Origin: Stomoxys calcitrans
Lineage: Eukaryota; Arthropoda; Insecta; Diptera; Muscidae
DNA length: 64,000 bases
Assembly: GCF_963082655.1 (NCBI RefSeq)
Contig: NC_081553.1
Location: 20,087,237 to 20,151,236 of the forward strand
Reading direction: 5' to 3'
A program made the position numbers and the translations under genes. The notes under the pieces are model-generated. The model had not been told where the DNA came from and searched no databases. It was given only the letters and a program-made list of their open reading frames with translations. Positions 57,701 through 58,099 of this stretch are shown one piece after another (the first letter of the stretch is position 1; the number at the start of each line of letters is the position of its first letter).

Positions 57701-58099
57701 TCCATAAATCTAGTTGAGGATATGGAGATGAGGTCTACTACGGATCTGATTGCAGCAGCCGATGCTAATGAGGAAACCGATGACTTTGAAAAATTAAAAG
57801 CCGAACGAGAAAAGGAACGGCACGAAAGGCAAAAGCAAAAATTAGCTCGTACTATAAGTACTGCTCCGGGAGGTACAGAAATTGTACCAGTTGTAGCTGC
57901 TGCCATAATACCACCACCACAAGCGGCAGCAGCAGCGCCAGTTGCACCCTCTACCCAGGCAACGACAGCAGCCAGTAATGCCGGCACACCAGTGTCGACA
58001 ATGCCTCCAAGTAGTTCTGTCATCGATTTGATGTCGATTACTGAACCAGTTCAAAACTCAACGACGAATACCAATGAAGATGAAGAGAATCGCGAATGA
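713..58099 (+). CDS. Best1: Bestrophin (Best1-type calcium-activated chloride channel), six coding exons
   Basis: Joined exons are 713-783, 37268-37378, 37447-38203, 38267-38590, 43907-44528 and 57714-58099. Their sum is 2271 nt, 756 residues plus stop, with phase conserved at each GT-AG junction. Bestrophins form pentameric, Ca2+-gated anion channels in the plasma membrane. The N-terminus MTVTYTAEVATCRGFGC and the RWRGSIYKL motif are family hallmarks. Hydrophobic segments lie near residues 33-52, 76-92, 236-256 and 280-298. The neck motif LIPLSFVLGFYV places I77, F81 and F85 at the positions of human BEST1 I76/F80/F84. The calcium clasp GEDDDDFE covers 306-313. The C-terminal half is low-complexity, rich in Ser/Pro and Ala/Thr, and less conserved in the family. 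The least certain junction is the exon 4 donor: ending at 38590 or 38509 would both keep phase. Introns 1 and 5 (36.5 and 13.2 kb) are filled with transposable elements. Confidence 0.93.
823..1058. mobile_element. Mariner-type MITE, copy 1
   Basis: The element begins TTGGGTTGCCCGAAAAGTAA and ends with the inverted counterpart TTACTTTTTGGGCAACCCAA. TA dinucleotides flank both ends (821-822 and 1059-1060), as for Tc1/mariner insertions. It is 236 bp with no transposase frame, so it is non-autonomous. It matches three other copies at 11690, 29614 and 39703. Confidence 0.88.
1241..1858 (+). mobile_element. DINE/mini-me-like (Helentron-type) repeat, truncated copy
   Basis: Starts AACAAGTAAAAAGGCGTTAA, followed by the imperfect palindrome TTCGGCCGGACCGAA and ATATCCACCACCTCG. 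It then runs through about three degenerate ~150-bp units built on CGGTCTATATGGCAGCTAT. The 3' end is missing. The same family occurs in full at 46868-49144 and in reverse at 5418-7728. Assignment to the DINE/Helentron group is inference from layout. Confidence 0.6.
2067..2570. repeat. Direct duplication of ~220 bp, period ~290 bp
   Basis: The segment from 2067 (GGCGTGGATTTTGTTGAACT) recurs from 2358 with few substitutions. It continues through the same block ending CAGTTATCATTTTCCAGCC near 2540. It lies just upstream of the retroelement RT remnant at 2638 and may be part of that decayed element. No coding potential is visible. Confidence 0.6.
2638..2836 (+). pseudogene. Reverse transcriptase remnant of a Ty3/gypsy-like retroelement
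   Basis: About 66 codons resemble RT palm motifs of LTR retrotransposons: a YISGIDLKDTYF segment (catalytic-Asp block), then EKTVFAVPGRHLYLYRVMPF and a GPQTMSRL stretch. It has no YxDD box and no flanking gag, protease or integrase. The frame runs into a SINE at about 2866. It is a dead fragment, too diverged to be part of the intact element at 15308. Confidence 0.7.
2866..3125 (+). mobile_element. tRNA-derived SINE, 5'-truncated copy
   Basis: Begins near CCTGGCGAGACCATCAGAAA, continues with the shared block CCAGCGGTGGTTTTCCCCTCC, and ends with GAAGTTTGCCCCTGTTCCTTA. The same order appears in the full copy at 42655. The tRNA-like promoter is missing here. A short (TA)n run at 3001-3017 replaces the usual GGCTATAAAAA segment. 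Confidence 0.75.
3255..3500 (+). mobile_element. tRNA-derived SINE, second partial copy
   Basis: Contains CCCCTCCTAATGCGGGCGAC and then CATTTGTGAGGTACTATGCC. Further on come the TTATCGTTGAGCTTTAACTT block and GAAGTTTGCCCCTGTTCCTT, in the order of the other SINE copies. It is more diverged than the copy immediately upstream. The promoter head is degenerate. Confidence 0.7.
4057..4703. mobile_element. Transib-like MITE with long terminal inverted repeats
   Basis: The ends read CACAGTGGGAG and CTCCCACTGTG. The inverted repeat continues inward for about 70 bp with few mismatches (AAAAAAAAACTTGTAAAAAA, then ATGCC and GGGTAGAGATA). The 5-bp flanks are TAACG and TGACG, a 4/5 match consistent with a target duplication. 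The interior is AT-rich without a transposase. The CACAGTG start and GC-ended 5-bp flanks resemble Transib superfamily ends; the superfamily call is inference. Confidence 0.65.
4801..5380. repeat. Three related ~150-bp repeat units
   Basis: Two units in tandem (4801-4960 and 4961-5113, period ~154) share CTCTTTCTCTACCCCCATTT, ACACTGAAA..ATTTTT and GGAACTTAATTTAAAG. A third partial unit lies at 5268-5372. A faint relative of the start is at 8050-8100. No reading frame of note and no known family recognised. Confidence 0.6.
5418..7728 (-). mobile_element. DINE/mini-me-like repeat, long rearranged copy in reverse orientation
   Basis: The right end carries the family start in reverse complement (GCCCGGCCGAACTTAATTCC, then CCTTGTTT, near 7695-7728). 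Inside are tandem units with ATATAGCTGC anchors at 5561, 5714, 5867 (one mismatch), 6023, 6176 and 6329, a period of 153 bp (once 156). The distal half is a near-perfect inverted duplication of part of the array. There is no protein-coding frame. Confidence 0.65.
6299..7143. repeat. Near-perfect inverted repeat, 415-bp arms, 15-bp spacer
   Basis: Arms are 6299-6713 and 6729-7143. Base x pairs with base 13442-x without any indel in the stretches I compared. The central junction reads TTTAAACCACC, 15 bp, then GGTGGTTTAAA. The arms are made of the ~153-bp units of the enclosing DINE-like element. Confidence 0.88.
7729..8462. other. Intron 1 sequence without recognisable genes
   Basis: AT-rich, with short frames only. 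Around 7990-8100 it shares scattered blocks (GATCAGCAA, CTCTCTTTC.CTACC) with 4730-4830, suggesting a decayed relative of the repeat there. Nothing else supported. Confidence 0.4.
8463..8856. mobile_element. MITE with ACACGGTATGT inverted ends (family M1), copy A
   Basis: The left end AAGGTGCTATAACACGGTAT is mirrored by ATACCGTGTAATAGCGTCTT at the right. Subterminal GACATGTCAAATTT, GTACATGTCGTGTGATACAA and an internal repeated AGAGCGTGCCCTAT are shared with copies at 50810 and 59540. No transposase is present, and the superfamily is not assigned. Confidence 0.7.
9236..9540 (-). pseudogene. LINE RNase H domain fragment
   Basis: The minus-strand frame contains FRLPDHNTFLHGEIFEI and SINIFKDIKLFIRAI. 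These align by eye with the RLPDHxxVFQAEIxAI and INIxTDSxAAIxAI blocks of RNase H domains in I/R1/LOA-type non-LTR retrotransposons. The catalytic Asp contexts are altered and no adjacent RT is in frame. A dead fragment. Confidence 0.6.
9890..11080 (-). pseudogene. Jockey-like LINE, 3' portion, frameshifted (family L-A)
   Basis: Minus-strand pieces in order from the right: a pre-RT and RT segment at 10969-10658 (LGPDGISTLMLKNLDLPGVD, then VWKIDRVIPLMKPGKNP), a late-RT segment at 10613-10356 (FKAIGRSVLSHAAPAWS), and a C-terminal Cys-rich remnant near 10080-10000. Several frameshifts and stops separate them and the YADD region is not readable. Related fragments lie at 32830, 40970, 45280 and 60425. 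Jockey-superfamily membership is inferred from the LGPDGI and PGV.YL blocks. Confidence 0.7.
11160..11570 (-). pseudogene. 3' end of a second LINE family (L-B)
   Basis: On the minus strand the peptide RWNDQ-type tail is decayed, but DGKIKWWETPSNLVSEIIK followed by Q.IEA.GT matches the + strand copy at 46560-46680 (KRWETPRNLVSEILK). The nucleotide ends also match in reverse complement. A (GTTTT)n stretch near 11330 interrupts it. No intact frame. Confidence 0.65.
11690..11924. mobile_element. Mariner-type MITE, copy 2
   Basis: Ends TTGGGTTGCCCAAAAAGTAA and TTACTTTTTGGGCAACCCAA, flanked by TA at 11688-11689 and 11925-11926. It is 235 bp, in opposite internal orientation to the copy at 823: its body matches the 29614 copy directly and the 823 copy as the reverse complement. 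Non-autonomous. Confidence 0.88.
11925..14029. other. Intron 1 sequence, no gene seen
   Basis: AT-rich, unique-looking sequence without tandem repeats, recognised transposons or conserved frames. It becomes periodic only from about 14030, where the 19-bp satellite starts. Confidence 0.5.
14030..15307 (+). repeat. 19-bp AT-rich satellite, array a
   Basis: About 65 units of ATAAATTCTATGAATTTTC and variants. Each unit contains the short dyad AAATTC-TAT-GAATTT. Variant blocks are clustered: AAATTCCAAGAATTTTCAT near 14217-14440, TTCTTCGAATTTTCGTAAA near 14615-14715, and the consensus form from about 14880. The array is cut at 15307 by a retrotransposon and resumes at 22097. Confidence 0.95.
15308..16005 (+). 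repeat. 5' LTR
   Basis: 698 bp from TGTAGCAGATGC to CTTCTTCA. It contains a TATA-like CTATATAAGAAAG near 15669-15681 and a polyadenylation signal AATAAA at 15724-15729, spaced as expected for U3/R. It corresponds base for base to 21399-22096 in the stretches compared. Confidence 0.95.
16007..16017 (+). other. Primer binding site of the retrotransposon
   Basis: TGGCGCCCAAC lies one base after the 5' LTR. It is complementary to a tRNA 3' end of the tRNA-Lys type (TGGCGCCCAACGTGGG is the longer match known in insect elements). Only 11 bases match before divergence. Confidence 0.75.
16018..16610 (+). other. Untranslated leader with a three-fold short repeat
   Basis: Between the primer site and the gag start. 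GGAGCCCACAAGCAG occurs at 16275, 16313 and 16353 (period ~39 bp). Short frames across it (starting near 16006 and 16136) show no similarity to retroelement proteins and are not called. Confidence 0.6.
16611..21344 (+). CDS. Gag-Pol polyprotein of the LTR retrotransposon
   Basis: 1577 codons, uninterrupted. The start MIRRSPRN is the first ATG of the frame after the leader. Gag is followed by a CCHC knuckle (C305, C308, H313, C318) and a second knuckle from C339 with Tyr in place of His. The aspartic protease has D398-T-A-A instead of the usual DSGA/DTGA. RT has the LDLRSGYW block (D732) and YLDD at 794-797. RNase H has D943, E984 and D1009. Integrase has its zinc-binding H1151/H1158/C1188/C1191, then D1220, D1280 and E1315 (34 residues between the last two). 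The C-terminal ~60 residues are a Thr/Glu/Asn-rich tail with repeated ATNNEETTDH-like units and a basic end. Translation as one frame implies no frameshift signal between gag and pol. All catalytic residues are present, so the element could be autonomous. Confidence 0.96.
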   Translation: MIRRSPRNNPAVPESQLIPLGEENNSSTPLSSQSQQATANNNNQINEQLARNDEASLSKQAQRTSSSANGLPGSSSTGARSVSNQIPMGYPPTQPNIVLSDAQFRQLLGGVSNRQDTKATFSNCTARFSGGRNSTKVEDFLATILVYKDAENISDFLALTSLPLLLEGYASTWWQGVQNEARTFNDAVDLLKKSFAPIKPDWRIFNELCQEKQKSFESTDMFVCRKRRLFAQLSEKVSEKTMLDMLFGQLSLQIRGKVSRDSVRTFQDLLQQAREIEMTISENRQDTKESKPKHSENVEKPCLRCTYCRKKNHLAENCFKKIEAEKHKHVKVSETKINCYGCGAEGYYRSNCPNCNKDSNNVKEQALDFNSLHTPLVGSDVPLVDVNINGLNGEAYLDTAARTSVAGFLLYQKLIQKGIPFQKVNAEIVLADGIARNEVVYSTLVDIIIGKRFKKIRFICLPNAIGNRTLLGVDFLKECGMVLDLAQHTWYFKDDPKQIFSFKSHSSVLKTSISMVEKIQEKPEELDAFLSWFENKNNEYSPGGINKIFESSIPDDIETPKNSELFPPLKKTRYESYCDEIFTSLELNSFDIKLRSNEGLHLKESQKVVLNKLLLDECNIFDDIQIPISKVEHHIKTENHEPISNPPYRLSPKMKILLKQELEKMLESGIIEETESPWSFPVVIIPKKDGTVRLCVDYRRLNAITTTDTYPLPRIDDLLHAAKTTPFMSTLDLRSGYWQIKLAEKDRLKTAFTTPFGIYVFNRMPFGLKNAPATFQRLIDKFKASLPDILILAYLDDIIICSKDFQSHISELKQTFQRLKNFGFRLHREKCSFCKSEVKYLGHILTRHGLEVDKEKTDAINNRPNPKTAKEVLSFMQTCSWYRRFIPSFANIAKPLSDLTKKNAKWNWGEKQQEAFNTLKRMLTSPPILQQVNEELPFVLKTDASNYALGAVLLQGEKESERTIEYASRLLLPAERNYSTTEREALAVVWAVQKFRGYIEGSEVLILTDHQPLKWLFSLKSPTGRLARWALLLQTFNIKLAYTPARQNCVADTLSRPPCHHSEVKCECLSIHIDFPRKGAEEFRKLQLEDPDLQPIIKSFEDNDENTLRYTDRGYIMLDGVLYRYCAEEDSENGQLVVPKSMRKEVLYNYHDVPTAGHYGIERTINRITQLYYWPKMRKDISEYVKDCIECKRYKPSNMKPAGLVQTVNSKKRFETIAIDLFGPLPRTSKGNQWIFIIEDLCSRWTELFSLKEASAEKCALILLNEVLLRYGIPRRIHSDNGPQFVSAVMQKLCYCLGIRQTFTPVYHPEANPVERKNRDLKVQLSICVKRAHTTWDLNLASIRFAMNSSKCATTGYSAAYLTFGRELRTPFEVQNDLRAIVRAENFVPQITPHLVRLADSLTLAREAEEQMQDKNKLYADMKRCPQKEINVGDKVLVATHILSKKSSNITSKFVPRRDGPFIVIAKHGSSCYTIASVDTPDKPIGTFHTSDITLYGGHDDNPIYERTHGARQKVPKRATDNKEITTDHVHATNNEETTDHSHETNKETTKGYSYATRQQHTQRRSLRQRKQILKNA
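21383..21396 (+). other. Polypurine tract
   Basis: AGGCAGAGGGGGAG, two bases before the 3' LTR (a single C interrupts the purine run). It is the expected plus-strand priming site. Confidence 0.75.
21399..22096 (+). repeat. 3' LTR
   Basis: 698 bp, same start and end as the 5' LTR, offset by exactly 6091 bp. No difference was found in the lines compared. AATAAA at 21815-21820. Confidence 0.95.
22097..23462 (+). repeat. 19-bp satellite, array b (continuation of array a)
   Basis: Regular ATAAATTCTATGAATTTTC units to about 22780, then progressively degenerate copies mixed with ATAAATTTTTATAAATT-like sequence to 23462. Same orientation as array a; it was one array before the retrotransposon arrived. 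Confidence 0.92.
23474..23777 (-). mobile_element. Full-length tRNA-derived SINE inserted in satellite
   Basis: Minus orientation. The tRNA-like head is at the right: an A-box-like TAGCGCAGAGGTTAGCATG and a B-box-like GGGTTCGAATCCTGG in reverse complement. The body has the CCGCTGAAAATTTTT, CGCAGTGCGACACC and AAGGAACAGGGGCAAACTTC blocks. AAATTTTCATT flanks both sides (23463-23473 and 23778-23788), an 11-bp candidate target duplication, although the satellite itself contains similar words. Confidence 0.85.
23790..25128. other. Degenerate satellite edge and intron sequence, no gene
   Basis: To about 24090 the sequence still resembles decayed 19-bp units. At 24516-24620 CAGACGGACGGACAGACGAT is the GACG/GTCY-type core of the DINE-like family, with no other parts of the element attached. 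The rest shows nothing beyond a short (GT)n at 24773. Confidence 0.5.
25129..25530 (+). mobile_element. Transib-like MITE, second copy, right end lost
   Basis: Starts CACAGTGGGAGAAACTTGAA and shares AAAAAATATGCC, GGATAGAGATA and CGGTTAGAGCTGAGGTACC-like blocks with the 4057 copy. Near 25465-25530 CAAATTCCAAAACCC and TTGTTTTTCTTG resemble the right inverted repeat, but the CTCCCACTGTG terminus is gone. Confidence 0.6.
25755..26553 (+). mobile_element. DINE/mini-me-like element, short complete copy
   Basis: Starts AACAAGTAAAAGCGTGCTAA with TTCGGCCGGGCTGAA. It holds about three ~153-bp units, then a GACAGACGGACGGACATGGC core near 26400, and ends CTATGGTGGAGGGTATAAAA. The same start, core and end define the 46868-49144 copy. 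It contains no frame of its own; short open stretches come from the repeat. Confidence 0.75.
26680..28150 (-). repeat. 19-bp satellite, array c, inverted relative to arrays a and b
   Basis: About 70 units of GAAAATTCATAGAATTTAT, the exact reverse complement of the unit in arrays a and b. Homogeneous from 26750 to 28010, degenerate to about 28550. Confidence 0.95.
28151..29613. other. Degenerate satellite edge, T-tract and intron sequence
   Basis: Decayed 19-bp units to about 28550, a T-run near 28712-28731, then unique sequence. A short DINE-like tail fragment (CACAATCTCAACCGACCTAC) lies near 29235. No gene. Confidence 0.5.
29614..29850. mobile_element. Mariner-type MITE, copy 3
   Basis: 237 bp, TTGGGTTGCCCAAAAAGTAA to TTACTTTTTGGGCAACCCAA, with TA at 29612-29613 and 29851-29852. 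Body as in the copy at 11690. Confidence 0.88.
29880..30163 (-). mobile_element. tRNA-derived SINE, near full length
   Basis: Minus orientation, with head at the right: GCCAGGATTCGAACCCAGGC (B-box complement) and GACCTCTGCGCTA (A-box complement). The body blocks GCCGAGTCCGAACGGTGTGC and GGAGCAAACTTCTC are more diverged than in the 23474 copy. Confidence 0.8.
30330..30480 (+). mobile_element. tRNA-derived SINE, 3' fragment
   Basis: CACGCTGTTCGGAATCGGCT, CTTATCATTGAGCTTAAAGT and GTTTACCCCTGTTCCTTAAT in the SINE order. No head. Confidence 0.7.
30805..31215. repeat. 208-bp tandem duplication
   Basis: TGGCTTCAAA plus TTGGTATGTTGTATTTG at 30821 recurs at 31029. The second unit continues through TTATTGCGAAAACGCCT, CACGCTCGACAACCCTGTC and GACAGATTTTTTGTCTGC. 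Similarity is about 90% by eye. It lies upstream of a retroelement primer-site remnant (31489) and may belong to a decayed LTR. Confidence 0.75.
31489..31506 (+). other. Orphan retroelement primer binding site, tRNA-Lys type
   Basis: TGGCGCCCAACGTGGGCC matches the 18-nt tRNA-Lys primer site of insect retroelements except near its end. No gag or pol follows, so it marks the internal edge of a mostly deleted element whose LTR would lie to the left. Confidence 0.6.
31510..32829. other. Intron 1 sequence, no gene seen
   Basis: No transposon ends, tandem arrays or conserved frames were recognised apart from a short (TG)n near 32477. Confidence 0.5.
32830..33450 (-). pseudogene. LINE L-A 3' fragment
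   Basis: The sequence CTGTTGGATATCCAGTTCCA, CCTGAGTC and GTCACAATCGG.ACAC runs parallel to 9900-10330 (the C-terminal and 3' part of the same LINE). The shared block CACAAGATGATGATTTGGAT supports this. All frames are broken. Confidence 0.65.
33599..33931. other. Unidentified segment with a 97-codon minus-strand frame
   Basis: The minus frame at 33931-33638 begins with KIMWPNLDLKKSQS, which repeats the LINE-derived stretch at 34130-34075. It continues with a basic region (RTARKRRANRT) I do not recognise. It may be a further LINE segment or chance. Function not inferred. Confidence 0.3.
33920..34074. repeat. 155-bp direct repeat, left copy (pair at 37092-37246)
   Basis: From GCTGAATAACAAAATTCAGC through TATCACAACGGGATAAAATT to TTCTTCCTACTAATC. 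The right copy has the same length and lies directly before the acceptor of bestrophin exon 2, so this is a duplicate of intron sequence 3.2 kb away. Confidence 0.85.
34075..35280 (-). pseudogene. LINE RT/RNase H fragment (I/LOA-like), split by a DINE-like insertion
   Basis: Minus-strand reading: a decayed late-RT part (35280-34810), then YSEELGLLTSKWLHDHCSV and GHAEILAIQ (RNase H start, ending at 34724). After the insertion at 34239-34718 the domain resumes as DSKTESLGNIFVSSKTALDY and LTSFNEMAERHKIK. The two halves fit one domain. Stops are present elsewhere. Confidence 0.65.
34239..34718 (-). mobile_element. DINE/mini-me-like element, short reverse copy
   Basis: Begins TTATACCCTCCACCATAGGA and ends with GCCCGGCTGAACTTAGTACG and CTTACTTGTTT, the reverse complement of the family end and start. 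The GTCCGTCAGTCTGTCTGCC core is near 34360, followed by under two repeat units. It interrupts a LINE RNase H domain. Confidence 0.78.
35517..35590. repeat. 24-bp minisatellite, three copies
   Basis: CCCCATGCCACTGTGGACAT plus ACAC repeats three times with single changes. Surrounding sequence is unique. Confidence 0.75.
35871..36021 (+). mobile_element. tRNA-derived SINE, 3' fragment
   Basis: GTCGCACTGCGGCACGCCGT, CTTATCATTGAGCTTAAACT and GAAGTTTGCCCCTGTTCCTT in order; head absent. Confidence 0.75.
36026..36700 (-). pseudogene. LINE fragment with RNase H C-terminus and late RT
   Basis: Minus strand: VRGKFPSILRNILQEALRML and KSGLGVNSYKTEVV (late RT, 36650-36480). Then, after frameshifts, WVPGHSGVTGNEKADDL (36320-36260), the standard RNase H end motif. 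The terminal part is duplicated in tandem (about 107 bp: 36026-36132 and 36133-36239, each starting CCTACCGACCGTTTCGCTGT). I/LOA-like by domain order; dead. Confidence 0.72.
36805..37105. repeat. Two short minisatellites
   Basis: A 13-bp unit (AAATTGATCGTTC) repeats about four times at 36808-36865. A ~21-bp unit (ATATCAATTTCAGCTTGCTGA) repeats with variants at 36905-37100. Short minus-strand frames such as KLIFSKLKLIFSKL are products of the repeat and are not called. Confidence 0.8.
37092..37246. repeat. 155-bp direct repeat, right copy
   Basis: Matches 33920-34074 with few substitutions and no net indel. It ends 21 bp before exon 2 and so covers most of the presumed branch-point zone of intron 1. 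Confidence 0.85.
37268..37378 (+). CDS. Best1: Bestrophin coding exon 2
   Basis: Acceptor TTCTATTTCAG|G completes the split Arg codon. It encodes WRGSIYKLVWLDLLAFLFLY and onward to NDQQR, covering the first membrane segment. The donor GT|GTAAGT leaves two bases. 111 nt. Confidence 0.92.
37447..38203 (+). CDS. Best1: Bestrophin coding exon 3 (channel core)
   Basis: Acceptor TTTTCCAG|G. Encodes TFEIIVQYCYNYSDLIPLSF onward: the neck, RWWNQY, the central cytosolic helices, membrane segments 3 and 4, and the calcium clasp EDDDDFE at the very end. Donor GAG|GTGAGT in phase 0. This is the most conserved part of the gene, with no stop or frameshift. Confidence 0.95.
38204..38266 (+). other. 63-nt intron 3, in frame and without stop codons
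   Basis: GTGAGT...CTGCAG with a T-rich body. Its length is a multiple of three and it contains no stop, so an unspliced message stays open. Family comparison (DDDDFE joined directly to VNWMVDRN) supports removal. Confidence 0.88.
38267..38590 (+). CDS. Best1: Bestrophin coding exon 4
   Basis: Begins VNWMVDRNLQVSYLIVDEMH and runs through PELLKDQYWDEVFPNELPYT. The end is uncertain: GAG|GTTAGA at 38590 (chosen because NSGSPTVQAVSYKFPDQEEE looks coding) or ATG|GTTGGT at 38509. Both keep phase 0 for exon 5. Unspliced, the frame stops at 38704. Confidence 0.82.
38705..39702. other. Intron 4 sequence, no gene
   Basis: AT-rich, unique-looking. Short frames only. No element recognised before the MITE at 39703. 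Confidence 0.45.
39703..39842. mobile_element. Mariner-type MITE, internally deleted copy 4
   Basis: 140 bp with intact ends and TA flanks (39701-39702 and 39843-39844). Compared with the 235-237-bp copies, about 95 bp between TTTTACACTTT and TATATGAAAAATCC are missing. Confidence 0.88.
39846..40040. mobile_element. Interior fragment of the 49830-type MITE
   Basis: GACAGTACTTG.CATTGAGAA and ACCTTC.ATTAGTGAA.. blocks parallel 49993-50205 inside the MITE at 49830-50329. Termini are not present. It abuts the mariner MITE. Confidence 0.55.
40041..40969. other. Intron 4 sequence with faint SINE similarity
   Basis: Around 40575-40760 ATGCTGGCGACATTTGTGA and a TTCCTTAATGGAAAATTC-like word hint at an old SINE, but the order is incomplete. 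Nothing else. Confidence 0.35.
40970..41900 (+). pseudogene. LINE L-A, RT region remnants
   Basis: Plus strand with multiple frameshifts. CTTAAGTCACTCTCGAACCC and CCTGAGAGTGACAGG parallel the reverse complement of 10930-11070. Further right, RRVIPNLKPGKPAVL, MDHQHGFR, MHGTTTTITAITTHTSRGLN and EALDLSKAFDHI are RT blocks (the last holds the catalytic-Asp block A). Decayed. Confidence 0.72.
41950..42425 (+). repeat. Dispersed repeat R1x (unclassified), copy 1
   Basis: From a (GTT)n start through CGATACCGCTGATTGTCCGT and GCTGTTGCAGCTACTCCGTG to TTTCAGCTTGTGTGGTG and CCCGTGCCGGGAAA. Shared in order with 49440-49620, 52035-52650 and, inverted, the window end. No frame and no recognised ends. Confidence 0.6.
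42430..42640 (+). pseudogene. Small LINE fragment
   Basis: Plus-strand codons KILGVNLDNW (the ILGV.LD late-RT motif) at 42610-42645, preceded by frameshifted sequence. It continues directly into the SINE. Confidence 0.45.
42655..42982 (+). mobile_element. tRNA-derived SINE, full-length reference copy
   Basis: A tRNA-like head with GCAGCGCAAACGTTAGCATG (A box region) and GGGTTCGAATCCTG (B box). The body follows: CCAGCGGTGGTTTTCCCCTC, GTCGCACAGCGGCACGCCGT, TTATCATTGAGCTTAAACTT, and a GTTTGTCCCTGTG end. A short internal duplication (TGCAGACTGCACT) lies near 42902. It would be transcribed by Pol III if active. Confidence 0.85.
42983..43906. other. End of intron 4, no gene
   Basis: Unique AT-rich sequence ending with the acceptor CCTCGTACAG|G. 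No element recognised. Confidence 0.5.
43907..44528 (+). CDS. Best1: Bestrophin coding exon 5 (cytosolic tail)
   Basis: Starts ADDASGIHFTAGNGK. It carries the conserved RVNTVASALKRFLSRDDSRP segment, then Ser/Pro-rich sequence to QRDQRERGSRET. Donor ACAG|GTAAAT in phase 1 fits exon 6. Reading on gives 32 extra codons and a stop at 44626. Confidence 0.9.
44627..45279. other. Start of intron 5, no gene
   Basis: AT-rich sequence with no recognised element. A frame at 44710-44958 lacks any recognisable motif and is not called. Confidence 0.45.
45280..45486 (-). pseudogene. LINE L-A fragment
   Basis: Minus strand: FLDALIVFLVQKMDRVIPLL corresponds to SLKTLIVSDVWKIDRVIPLM of the 10658 copy. Frames break on both sides. 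Confidence 0.6.
45487..45813. mobile_element. hAT-like MITE
   Basis: Ends TAGAGTTGGGTGGTCC and GGAACTATCCAACTCTG are imperfect inverted repeats. The flanks CATAGGAC (45479-45486) and CATAGGAG (45814-45821) form a 7/8 match 8-bp target duplication, the hAT size. 327 bp, no transposase. It interrupts LINE debris. Confidence 0.65.
46090..46690 (+). pseudogene. 3' end of LINE family L-B
   Basis: Plus-strand codons FIYLGTAVTETNDTSFEIKR, YGSEAWVHVTADEAVLEVFE (RKILRKIYG), LGHVVRMDEEARAKK and RWETPRNLVSEI read as the C-terminal part of an endonuclease-RT protein. Stops and frameshifts interrupt it. The reverse-orientation relative is at 11160-11570. Confidence 0.75.
46868..49144 (+). mobile_element. 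DINE/mini-me-like element with 153-bp tandem array
   Basis: Start AACAAGTAAAAGCGTGCTAA with the palindrome TTCGGCCGGGCCGAA, and end TGGTGGAGGGTATAAAA. In between, GATCGGTTTA-type anchors lie at 47281, 47441, 47595, 47748, 47901, 48054, 48207, 48360, 48513, 48666 and 48814, giving mostly exact 153-bp spacing. A (GACG)n-rich core at 48956-49010 follows the array. This architecture (conserved ends, central array, GTCY-type microsatellite) matches mini-me/DINE non-autonomous Helentron relatives as described in Diptera. Open frames across the array are artefacts of a unit divisible by three. Confidence 0.8.
49145..49440. other. Half copy of the 61431-type foldback MITE
   Basis: CTGTTAACAGCCG, TTTCTCGCATAATCTCTGCT and CACAAATTTCTTTGTTTGTG parallel 61630-61760. 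Ends not clear. A similar shorter trace is at 50330-50430. Confidence 0.45.
49441..49620 (+). repeat. Dispersed repeat R1x, copy 2
   Basis: CTCGATACCGCTAATTGTCA, ACTGCTTTTGCACC and AAGTTTGAAGCTGTGTGG in the order of the 41950 copy; shorter. Confidence 0.55.
49830..50329. mobile_element. MITE with GTCTTATGACATGT inverted ends
   Basis: The left TTTTTGTCTTATGACATGTA is mirrored by ACATGTCATAAGACAAGAAC at the right, inside AAGGTGTTATC...GATGGCATCTTT. Related in its ends to the M1 family but with a different interior (found also at 39846). Confidence 0.7.
50540..50768. mobile_element. Foldback MITE (AAAGGTGGTCT ends), short copy
   Basis: AAAGGTGGTCTAATTTGTAC at the left and GAGACCACCTT at the right, with flanking ATGGCGAAACA and TGTTTCGCCAT also complementary. 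The interior is shared with 61431-61620 and includes GTGCGTGTGTGTATACGTGT. Confidence 0.7.
50810..51181. mobile_element. MITE family M1, copy C
   Basis: AAAGCCTCTATTACACGGCA at the left and TGCGGTGTAATAGCTCCTT at the right. The interior has GTACATGTCGTGTGATACAA and GAATACAAAAAGTGGCATGT as in copy A at 8463. Confidence 0.72.
51183..51560. mobile_element. Small inverted-repeat element
   Basis: GTTACATACCAACGCGCAGC (51189) is mirrored by GCTGCGCAAGGTATGTAA near 51543-51560. A second internal GAGTTACATACCATG occurs at 51249. It sits between M1 copy C and the next element without a gap. Confidence 0.5.
51705..51960 (+). pseudogene. LINE RT fragment (LOA/R1-like)
   Basis: A plus-strand reading gives EVEPSLHLKEYVMAAF then NIERTFNNEE, resembling the AFLDIEGAFNNV block A of R1/LOA-type RTs, with a stop at the junction. 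A related YVYMAAFKAVGSSTV trace lies at 52650-52760. Confidence 0.55.
52020..52650 (+). repeat. Dispersed repeat R1x, copy 3, internally duplicated
   Basis: GTTGTTGTTGCTGG start, GATACCGCTGATTCTCCGCG twice, ACGAAGCCTTTCAC three times, and a CCCGTGCCGGG end. The internal CACCCGGCC/CTCACGGAGA block is repeated with a ~100-bp period. Confidence 0.6.
53049..54224. other. Intron 5 sequence, no gene
   Basis: AT-rich with no recognised element. Frames at 53550-53771 and 53937-54161 show no family motif. Confidence 0.45.
54225..54530 (+). mobile_element. DINE/mini-me-like fragment
   Basis: TATATGGGAGCTATATCCAA, ACCTACATCAATAAGAAGCA and TTAGACAGACGGACAGGACA in the family order, missing both termini. 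Older than the other copies. Confidence 0.6.
54990..56640. repeat. 31-bp hairpin-forming minisatellite array
   Basis: About 50 units: GGGAAGGGTACTTAAACTAC plus CCATTCCCTTA. Each unit contains the dyad TACCC.TTCCCT / AGGGAA.GGGTA and so can fold on itself. Looser relatives extend left to about 54730 and right to 56990. A block of units repeats at higher order (for example the GGAAGGGTACTTAAA/CATTTCATTT group at 55380 and 55680). Confidence 0.93.
56641..57713. other. End of intron 5, no gene
   Basis: Degenerate minisatellite to 56990, then unique sequence, a T-run at 57541-57563 and the exon 6 acceptor AAATCTAG|T. No element recognised. Confidence 0.5.
57714..58099 (+). CDS. Best1: Bestrophin coding exon 6 (C-terminus)
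   Basis: Phase 1 join gives VEDMEMRSTTDLIAAADANE, then a charged helix (KLKAEREKERHERQKQKLAR) likely coiled, an Ala/Pro/Thr-rich stretch, SVIDLMSITEPVQNS and the stop at 58097. Phase and codon use fit, and no other host gene nearby could own it. Confidence 0.85.

Noticed and set aside
57664..58054. Minus-strand frames of 70-119 codons opposite bestrophin exon 6
   Set aside because: Antisense of an Ala/Pro/Thr-rich coding region, which commonly lacks stops on the other strand.
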